NCBI RefSeq assembly: GCF_000348985.1
Contig: NC_035923.1
Span: forward strand, 682,001-746,000
Direction: 5' to 3'
DNA length: 64,000 nucleotides
DNA from: Huiozyma naganishii CBS 8797
Lineage: Eukaryota > Ascomycota > Saccharomycetes > Saccharomycetales > Saccharomycetaceae
Shown piece by piece: positions 46,710 through 52,615 of the stretch; the stretch's first letter is position 1, and each line of letters begins with the position of its first letter. The notes under the pieces are model-generated. The model was not told the DNA's origin, searched no databases, and saw nothing but the letters and a program-made list of their open reading frames with translations. The position numbers and the translations under genes are program-made.

Positions 46710-47074
46710 ACCCTTCTACCGACTTCGTATTACACACACACACACACTCTCTCTCTCCCTCGCCCAGTTTCTCTTAGGTTGAAACGATACGTTTCCTTTC
46801 ACCTCACCGTAAGTAGCTCGTTAAACACACACAAACACAAAAAAGTAGGGCAGAAAAAGAAGGTCAAGGCGGTGTATCAACAACTCCCAGCCTGCCTCTG
46901 AGATCGTGTCCCGTCTACAGAGCAGTCCTCGCACGACTCGTCACAGCAAGGTTTCCTTTAGTGAAGTCACACTGTGCCAAAAAGAGAAGTGAAAATTCGA
47001 CCTTCAACGCGGTGCATGTCAAGGTGTTGAAGGGTCGTGTGAGTGTAGTATATACGGATATATGTACGGTTGGA
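46710..47074. other. NFI1-PUP1 intergenic region with a dinucleotide repeat
   Basis: 365 bp between two minus-strand genes: the NFI1 promoter and PUP1 3' end. An (AC)n tract followed by (CT)n lies at 46732-46758, immediately upstream of the NFI1 start. Such a tract can vary in length. No gene seen. Confidence 0.6.
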
Positions 47075-47860
47075 TTAAACAACGAGGACCTGTTCTTCTT
47101 CGACTTCGCAGATATCGATGATTTTCTCCTTGAGGACGGCGGTGGTGCCTCTTTCAAACTTGTAACTCTTCTGCTTGGCCTCTCTGACGTTTGGCGTTAT
47201 GTAGTTTCTCAAGTATTCTGCGTCTTTACCCGTTTCCATGACACAGAGGTCCACGTTGGAACCGGACCCAAGATCGTTCCAAATACCGGCCTGGATAGCG
47301 TCTGAGGCGAGTTTGATCGCCTCCTCCTTCGACAGATCCTCCTTCCAGTTGGACTCCAACACAGCCATTGCCGCAAGGGACCCAGACCCTAGGGACAGGT
47401 AGAAACCAACGTCTGTGGAACCGTGCGCTTGCACGGAAAACAGGTGTGCCCCCGTTGGGTCCGTCCCTGCCACGATCAAGTACGCACCGATATGGCCCTG
47501 GTACTTGAACAAATGCTGCTTCAGCATCTGCAACGCGGTCACCACACGGGGTTGTCTCTTCGCGTACAACGAGTGCAACTCGACGTTGGACCCGATCAAC
47601 TGCGTCACAGCCTCCGTGTCCGCAGCGGTACCGGCCCCAGCACACCATATCCGTGGGGAAATCCTGTGCAACTTCGCACAGTTCTTGTCCGCCACTATGG
47701 GGCCCTGTGTGGAACGTGTATCGGCAGCAATGACCACCCCATTGTGGAACTTCACACCGACAATGGTGGTACCCGTGGAAGTCGCCTTGGGCAGGTTAGA
47801 ATGAGTCTTCGAAGCTAGGAACGCATTCCTCTGGTAATTATCAAACGACAGGCCAGCCAT
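47075..47860 (-). CDS. PUP1: 20S proteasome beta-2 subunit, trypsin-like (261 aa)
   Basis: Catalytic beta-2 subunit, made as a precursor and cleaved at Gly-Thr. The propeptide MAGLSFDNYQRNAFLASKT...TSTG ends before Thr31, the N-terminal nucleophile of the mature subunit (TTIVGVKF). ADTRSTQG, SPRIWCAGAGTAADTEAVTQ and GSGSLAAMAVLE are conserved, and the long C-terminal arm wraps around beta-3. The ATG at 47860 gives the same length as yeast Pup1; the 38 upstream codons in frame are unrelated. Two near-matches to the Rpn4 box (GGTGGCAAA) lie 36-98 bp upstream. Divergent promoter sharing is absent. Confidence 0.97.
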   Translation of the reverse strand: MAGLSFDNYQRNAFLASKTHSNLPKATSTGTTIVGVKFHNGVVIAADTRSTQGPIVADKNCAKLHRISPRIWCAGAGTAADTEAVTQLIGSNVELHSLYAKRQPRVVTALQMLKQHLFKYQGHIGAYLIVAGTDPTGAHLFSVQAHGSTDVGFYLSLGSGSLAAMAVLESNWKEDLSKEEAIKLASDAIQAGIWNDLGSGSNVDLCVMETGKDAEYLRNYITPNVREAKQKSYKFERGTTAVLKEKIIDICEVEEEQVLVV

Positions 47861-48164
47861 CTCTCCTATGAGAAATATATATGTGTGGATGATCTGGTGG
47901 CAAGTGGGTCCGTCTTCTGTCTCGCAACTTCCCGTATTCCAAACCGTGAAGTGGCAAAGTTGGAAATAAATCAATTTCTTTAAAATTGAGATTCTGAAGA
48001 GAGAGAGGCGATGAGTAGGACAAGAGGACGGGAAGCACTGGGGAGGCTGGCCCCTTTGCGTGTGGGTAGGTCTATCAATTGTGAGTTATAGATGAATACT
48101 AATAAATAGGTATTTGAATGTACGTGTATATGTAGGGGGGAGGCGAGGGATAGTCTTTCTTCTT
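47861..48164. other. FET4-PUP1 intergenic region
   Basis: 304 bp holding the PUP1 promoter, with the two Rpn4-like boxes and a TATATATAC run near 47873-47883 and the 3' end of FET4. No gene. Confidence 0.5.
47896..47958 (+). promoter_or_regulatory. PUP1: Two PACE-like Rpn4 boxes upstream of PUP1
   Basis: GGTGGCAAG at 47896-47904 and AGTGGCAAA at 47950-47958 each differ by one base from the proteasome-associated control element GGTGGCAAA. They lie within 100 bp of the PUP1 start, the usual place for Rpn4 sites. Confidence 0.55.
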
Positions 48165-49775
48165 CTAGTTCTTGGTGTAGCGGGATGAGACGTAGTCTAG
48201 TAAGATGCGTCTTCTGCCCAAGAGCGAGGAAAGTTCTATTCTGCGCTGCATGTCTGCCCAGTTGTGCGCTTGCAGGAGCACGATGAGGAAGAACTCCTCG
48301 ATGATCATGGTGGGAGTGTTTGCGATCAGTTGCCCCGTTGTGCTCCACTTCATCCCTGATGCGATGCAGATCAGTGCGATGATGATCAGCACGGAGACGA
48401 GCACTGACCACTGGTTGGAGCAGGCTCTGTTGACGAAACTGCTGATCCTGTAGTTGAGCGTTCTCTTGTGCTTCGGTGTCTCTCGGTACTGTTCCGGGCA
48501 CTCCAGCCCAATCTGTTGGAACAACTCCAAATCCTCGTCTGCCAATTTAGCGAAGTTCTCCTCCTCGTGTTGCACGATACGGTAGTACACCTCTCTGATG
48601 ACGAACCCATCGAGGAACCCGACGAGCCCCGTGTACGTCCCGATGATGAGCCACCAGTTGTCGTCCCAATGGAGCGGTGTCCCTATGCCGATCCACACGC
48701 CGAACGCGATGATGGCGATGATGACCCCGATCCCTGTGCCGATGACGTCCGCGTACCAGTCGATGACTTTCCAACCCCAGGTCCTCTTTCTCTCATGGAC
48801 CGTGATCACTTTATTCGCCCTGTTGCGTTCGCAGGGGTAGTGGTCCCTCAAACACGAGTCGATGTTGTAATCCAAGTCCATGATTTGTAACATGCACTTA
48901 GCGATGAATTTATCGTGACGAGCACGGATATTCTGTAAGAAGGTGGAATTGATGAGTAAAGAGACGGCCACTGCGGTGTTGATCTCCATCTGCCAGTCAT
49001 CTGCGAATTTTTGCCCACCCTGGGGCAATGCCCCACAACCTATCCACACGAATATGCCGATCCAGTAAACGACCATTGCTGGGACGGACCCGAGCACAGC
49101 AGAGGCGCACGAGGACACCCTGTCGTACCAGTTCTCGATGGGCAAGTCCCCCGCGCTGTGTTCGTCATCCGCGGAGGCCCCCTTGTGCTGTAGGGTAGAC
49201 CCGCCGACCTGCGGATCCTTCAGCAGGAAGTACTTGAAGGAAGCGAGTCTGGACCTCAATTGCGAGCACACCATGATCTGTTCGTGTGTCGACATCAGTT
49301 GCTGTCTCATGAGGAGTGTATCCCACACGTAGCACTGAATAGACTGACCGTCCTGCATGACCACCTGCCAATTGAAGGGTGCCCCGTACACGGCCCCGAC
49401 AACGACCCAGCATACCAAAACCGCCCACATGGCGATAAACACGATCTGAGACCCAGCCCAGTAGACCAGCCAGTCCAGCGACTTGTCGAACCACGTCTTG
49501 TGCAGCCCAGTGAACCCAATGGAGACATCGATGCACCCGTCCCTCTGCAAATTGACATCTGCCAACTCAATCGCCGTGGACGTGTCGCTCAGCGACGTAG
49601 TGTCCACCACTGCATCTGCCGCATCCTTCTTCTCGGGCACCCCGACGACAGCAGCTGTCTCCACAGAGCAAAGAGACGCAGCATCGCCGTCTGTGCCTTT
49701 ACTGAACAAGGGTGCCTGGTGGTGCAGGTCTGGTCTCTTGCCTGGATTCCCAAAAAACTTCCCAACTCTGCCCAT
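48165..49775 (-). CDS. FET4: Low-affinity Fe(II)/metal transporter (536 aa)
   Basis: Plasma-membrane low-affinity iron transporter that also takes up copper, zinc and cadmium. The start MGRVGKFFGNPGKRPDLHH matches the Fet4 N-terminus, and the first helix region is GSQIVFIAMWAVLVCWVVVGAVYGAPFNWQVVMQDGQSIQCYVWDT. Other helices include VPAMVVYWIGIFVWIGCGA, GTGIGVIIAIIAFGVWIGIG and TGLVGFLDGFVIREVY. The C-terminal TMIIEEFFLIVLLQAHNWAD is highly conserved. In S. cerevisiae FET4 is subtelomeric (YMR319C); here it sits between PUP1 and PET123. Two TGCACCC boxes upstream suggest Aft1-type iron control. Confidence 0.95.
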   Translation of the reverse strand: MGRVGKFFGNPGKRPDLHHQAPLFSKGTDGDAASLCSVETAAVVGVPEKKDAADAVVDTTSLSDTSTAIELADVNLQRDGCIDVSIGFTGLHKTWFDKSLDWLVYWAGSQIVFIAMWAVLVCWVVVGAVYGAPFNWQVVMQDGQSIQCYVWDTLLMRQQLMSTHEQIMVCSQLRSRLASFKYFLLKDPQVGGSTLQHKGASADDEHSAGDLPIENWYDRVSSCASAVLGSVPAMVVYWIGIFVWIGCGALPQGGQKFADDWQMEINTAVAVSLLINSTFLQNIRARHDKFIAKCMLQIMDLDYNIDSCLRDHYPCERNRANKVITVHERKRTWGWKVIDWYADVIGTGIGVIIAIIAFGVWIGIGTPLHWDDNWWLIIGTYTGLVGFLDGFVIREVYYRIVQHEEENFAKLADEDLELFQQIGLECPEQYRETPKHKRTLNYRISSFVNRACSNQWSVLVSVLIIIALICIASGMKWSTTGQLIANTPTMIIEEFFLIVLLQAHNWADMQRRIELSSLLGRRRILLDYVSSRYTKN

Positions 49776-49993
49776 GACAGAGAGACTCGCTTACTTAACT
49801 GCCAGGCAACAGCAATGAACAGAGAGAGAGAGACCGTTTGCCAGTACCCTTGCTTATATACGCAACAGATCCGACCACAAAGCGGCCAATCCCCGCGAGC
49901 ACACACAAGCAGAAGCCCGCCCATCGCTTGGTCCTCACCCCCCATCGCATCCCAGACCGCTCTGTCCCCAGCGGTGACTACCACCGCTCGAGC

Positions 49994-50021
49994 CCTCGAG
50001 GTGTGCCTGCACACCTCGAGG
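49994..50021. repeat. Perfect inverted repeat, 13-bp arms
   Basis: Left arm CCTCGAGGTGTGC at 49994-50006 is the exact reverse complement of the right arm at 50009-50021, separated by two bases. Each arm holds CTCGAGG, and the CACACCTCGAGG half loosely resembles a Zap1 zinc-response element. It lies about 220-245 bp upstream of FET4. Confidence 0.9.
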
Positions 50022-50086
50022 AACAGACGCACGTGTCCCAAAGGGGCAACCGAAAAGAAAAGAGCACGCACGGGAAATTCCCAATT

Positions 50087-50093
50087 TGCACCC
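50087..50093 (+). promoter_or_regulatory. FET4: Aft1-type iron-response box TGCACCC
   Basis: TGCACCC matches the Aft1/Aft2 consensus YRCACCC. It is 312 bp upstream of FET4, on the plus strand. Confidence 0.6.
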
Positions 50094-50168
50094 GATTTGC
50101 CTGCCGGGCCATTGTCCGCGCCGGGGCCTCGCTCCCCGCGGCCGTCTCTGGGGGCAGCCCAGATTCCC

Positions 50169-50175
50169 GGGTGCA
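50169..50175 (-). promoter_or_regulatory. FET4: Second Aft1-type box TGCACCC
   Basis: Minus-strand TGCACCC (GGGTGCA on the plus strand), 394 bp upstream of FET4 and inverted relative to the first box. A pair of boxes is common in iron-regulon promoters. Confidence 0.6.
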
Positions 50176-50243
50176 CTTTCCCGATCTGGACGCCGCAGTG
50201 ACCGCGCTGCTCCGCTGCGGTGCGGCAATTAAACGGCTCGCTG

Positions 50244-50282
50244 GTAACCCGGGTTACGCGGCGGCCTGGCACCAGGCCGCCG
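50244..50282. repeat. Two adjacent perfect palindromes
   Basis: GTAACCC GGGTTAC (50244-50257) is a 14-nt palindrome. One base later, CGGCGGCCTGG and CCAGGCCGCCG (50259-50269 and 50272-50282) form 11-bp arms around the dinucleotide CA. Confidence 0.9.
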
Positions 50283-50332
50283 GCGGTATCTCTTGCCTCG
50301 GGTGCTCCTTGCAGCAACCGCTTGCAGAGCGA

Positions 50333-50365
50333 GCACCAGGTCTATCAACCACGTAGACCTGGTGC
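50333..50365. repeat. Hairpin-type inverted repeat, 12-bp arms
   Basis: GCACCAGGTCTA (50333-50344) and TAGACCTGGTGC (50354-50365) are exact reverse complements around a 9-nt loop. The GCACCAGG core also occurs in the palindrome at 50259-50282. Confidence 0.9.
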
Positions 50366-50415
50366 GGGACCTGATTTCGCACGAAGAAAGAAAGTTTTTT
50401 GATCACGTGCTTGAG

Positions 50416-50436
50416 TTGCGGAATTCAATTCCGCAA
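50416..50436. repeat. Perfect palindrome, 10-bp arms
   Basis: TTGCGGAATT (50416-50425) and AATTCCGCAA (50427-50436) flank a single C. Confidence 0.9.
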
Positions 50437-50901
50437 ATGGAGACCGTTTTCCATTACCCGGAACGCCTTGCTTTCTTGCACAGTGACGGATAAGCGTAGC
50501 ACTATTACCTATATACATTTTGTACAGACCTTGCATTTCAAGTGCTACAGCAGTGCTGTCAATCGTAGATTATGGCTATCGCTGGCTTTTACTTAAAAAG
50601 AGCGAGGTAGGAGAGACTCTAATGGGCGGTTATACAAGATCTTTTTATATGTTAATTAATTGAGAAAAGCAGGTTTTCTGCATTATAACGTGGAAATCCC
50701 GAGGTGCAAATATAGAGGTTGATAATGTGAATCGAGTTATAATTGGCCAAGTCTGGGGGAGAATGTTCATGGAACACCATGTTGTTATAGCATTTTCAGC
50801 ACGTACTTAGCACTATCCTATCACGTGCCATCCCGTAGTGATCACGTGTACATTCCGGCACAATTCCGCACCTGCCAATTTTAATTCCACACCAGGTTTA
50901 C

Positions 50902-50928
50902 CGTGGTTCAACCACTGGTTGAACCACG
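50902..50928. repeat. Perfect palindrome, 13-bp arms
   Basis: CGTGGTTCAACCA (50902-50914) and TGGTTGAACCACG (50916-50928) flank a single C. This one lies in AT-rich sequence nearer PET123, 6 bp before a CACGTG box. Confidence 0.9.
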
Positions 50929-51098
50929 AATGGCACGTGACAGACAAGGCGTGCCGACGCAAGCTGATATGTAGCAGGAGAAGTCACTCATGTACAATGT
51001 ATAAGAGGGCGAACTAATGCGTCACTTATCACATACACTAGGTCTTGCGAAGTCAGAGACATCCTTTACAGTCTTGGAAACTTACAAGTAGAAGGGGT

Positions 51099-51106
51099 GT
51101 TACCCG
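51099..51106 (+). promoter_or_regulatory. PET123: Reb1-type site upstream of PET123
   Basis: GTTACCCG, matching Reb1, 184 bp upstream of the PET123 start. A second ATTACCCG is at 50453-50460. Reb1 sites at this distance commonly set the nucleosome-free region. Confidence 0.6.
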
Positions 51107-51289
51107 GGCGGTGCTGGGAAGAACGCGAGATGTAACCTTGTACGAAATGTTGAATTCTGCGTTGCTGTGCAGTTTGCAATATTGGCTAAAGCATACGCAG
51201 AGATGGCTTCCATGTACGTTGTTGCAAAGGCTTGAGGGGCTGCTAGTGGTAGTGGTAGTGGTTGCTGTTGCCGTTGTTGTCTAGTAGCC

Positions 51290-52114
51290 ATGGGGAAGAA
51301 GGCAGTGCAGTCAGGTGTGTTGCCTCCGCTTCGCTCGATCTTGAAACACCCAACGGTGAAACAGACGGATGTGATAGCGAAGATAAGGGAGAGACCCGTT
51401 TTGGGGATGAGGGGCACAGGGTACGCTCCCAACGTGCAGCAGCCGCTGGGGTCGAGGAGGGAGCCGCGCCAAGTGGAGGTCGTTGACGTGGAGAGGATTA
51501 TCGCGAGGAGTGTCCCGCAGAGACAAGACGGTGCCCTTGCAAGTGCAAAGGCGCAATTGCGGATCAAGTATTTCTCAGAGTCCCTCAGACAGGAGGAGCA
51601 ACGGTTGGTCAAGTGTGCGGAGATGATCCGTGAGAAACAGGAGAAGATGGAACAGCAACGGGAATTGGAGTTGAGGGAACTCGCTAGGGAGAAATTGTCG
51701 GACTTGACTATCCCAAGTCTCCCGCACATTATATCCTCAGAGGTGCCCTTCATGCGAGATAGAACTCCAGAGGAGAAACAGTTGCTTGCGGCGAAGAGAG
51801 AGTACAACAGAAACTACAGAGAGTATTTGACTCGCCAAGAAAAGCTCGAGAAACTGTTGAAGTTGTACTACGCAAGCGAAGAGTTCATAGTCACAGAACA
51901 GCAACTGACGTCCCGGCTGGACAAACTCATCCCGATCAGAAGACTCGTCACAAACATAGAGGAGACTAGAAGGGCACACTTGGAGACTCAGCTCGCCGAC
52001 TCCTTGTTCGGTACCATCCAACAGCAGAAACCGGGGGTCCCCATGGTCAGGGAGTACTTGGACGACTCTGCGAAACAGTTCGCTGCAGAGATGGACGCAA
52101 AATTGTCAAAGTAA
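51290..52114 (+). CDS. PET123: Mitochondrial small ribosomal subunit protein Pet123 (274 aa)
   Basis: Fungus-specific protein of the mitochondrial small subunit (mS26 family). It begins MGKKAVQSGVLPPLRSILKHPT, very similar to the yeast start, then has a basic region and long charged helices (LRQEEQRLVKCAEMIREKQEKMEQQ). The segment RTPEEKQLLAAKREYNRNYREYLTRQEKLEKLLKLYYASEEFIVTEQQL is conserved. The protein is about 44 residues shorter than yeast Pet123 (318 aa), lacking the C-terminal extension. Order PUP1-(FET4)-PET123-SME1 supports it. Confidence 0.93.
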   Translation: MGKKAVQSGVLPPLRSILKHPTVKQTDVIAKIRERPVLGMRGTGYAPNVQQPLGSRREPRQVEVVDVERIIARSVPQRQDGALASAKAQLRIKYFSESLRQEEQRLVKCAEMIREKQEKMEQQRELELRELAREKLSDLTIPSLPHIISSEVPFMRDRTPEEKQLLAAKREYNRNYREYLTRQEKLEKLLKLYYASEEFIVTEQQLTSRLDKLIPIRRLVTNIEETRRAHLETQLADSLFGTIQQQKPGVPMVREYLDDSAKQFAAEMDAKLSK

Positions 52115-52186
52115 ACATCACTGAAAACATATTCCACACGGATCTTGTACATACACATACACTCTATATATATCTAACCTCACTCT

Positions 52187-52459
52187 TCACTGCTCCTCCC
52201 GCGGCGTAATCAACGTTATATTGTCGCCCTTCAGCAGTATTCTCCCCAGTGTGACACTCTTCTCCCCTATCTCCCTCCCAGTGGCTTTATCCAGCGGTAC
52301 CTCCTCCGCTTCATCGACCACAACGTTCATAAACTCATCAAACCCACGGATCTTCCCGCGGATCCGATACGAAACTTGCTCAAATAGCCATATCGTCACT
52401 GACGTCTCGTTCTGCAGGTAGTTAAATATACAATTGATGGGTGGGACAGCGGCCTTCAT
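52187..52459 (-). CDS. SME1: Spliceosomal core protein SmE (90 aa)
   Basis: Member of the Sm ring on U1, U2, U4 and U5 snRNAs. Sm1 motif: VTIWLFEQVSYRIRGKIRGFDEFMNVVVDEAEEV, with the family Asp-Glu-Phe-Met-Asn-Val. Sm2 motif: GRILLKGDNITLI. Length is near the 94 aa of yeast Sme1. It converges with PET123 (72 bp) and diverges from MTR10. Confidence 0.96.
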   Translation of the reverse strand: MKAAVPPINCIFNYLQNETSVTIWLFEQVSYRIRGKIRGFDEFMNVVVDEAEEVPLDKATGREIGEKSVTLGRILLKGDNITLITPREEQ

Positions 52460-52615
52460 TTTTGCCTGTCGCTCTCCTCTTGCTCACGAGAGTCTCCGAC
52501 TTTAAAGTTTCTTGATATTTTTTTGTTCAAATTTTTACATTGCAGTGATGGCCCACCCCACTGTGATTGACAAGGGTTTGTACAGTTGGTAGTAGGCTTC
52601 TCCCCCCCATCGCCA

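Larger units (their letters stand above)
50404..50939. promoter_or_regulatory. Four CACGTG E-boxes upstream of PET123
   Basis: CACGTG occurs at 50404-50409, 50822-50827, 50843-50848 and 50934-50939, three of them within 118 bp. The first and third are flanked as ATCACGTG, the form favoured by Cbf1. The nearest is 350 bp from PET123 and the farthest about 630 bp from FET4. Confidence 0.65.
49776..51289. other. FET4-PET123 divergent intergenic region (1.5 kb)
   Basis: The longest gene-free stretch. The FET4-proximal half (about 49,860-50,370) is clearly GC-rich and packed with perfect inverted repeats; the distal half is AT-rich. Frames in the GC-rich part run 60-240 codons in several registers without family likeness, as expected from base composition. 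Individual sites are listed separately. Confidence 0.7.

Noticed and set aside
49260..50201. Long plus-strand frame (313 codons) and other frames over the FET4 start and GC-rich island
   Set aside because: It is antisense to conserved FET4 sequence at first and then enters palindrome-rich non-coding DNA. It has no domain.
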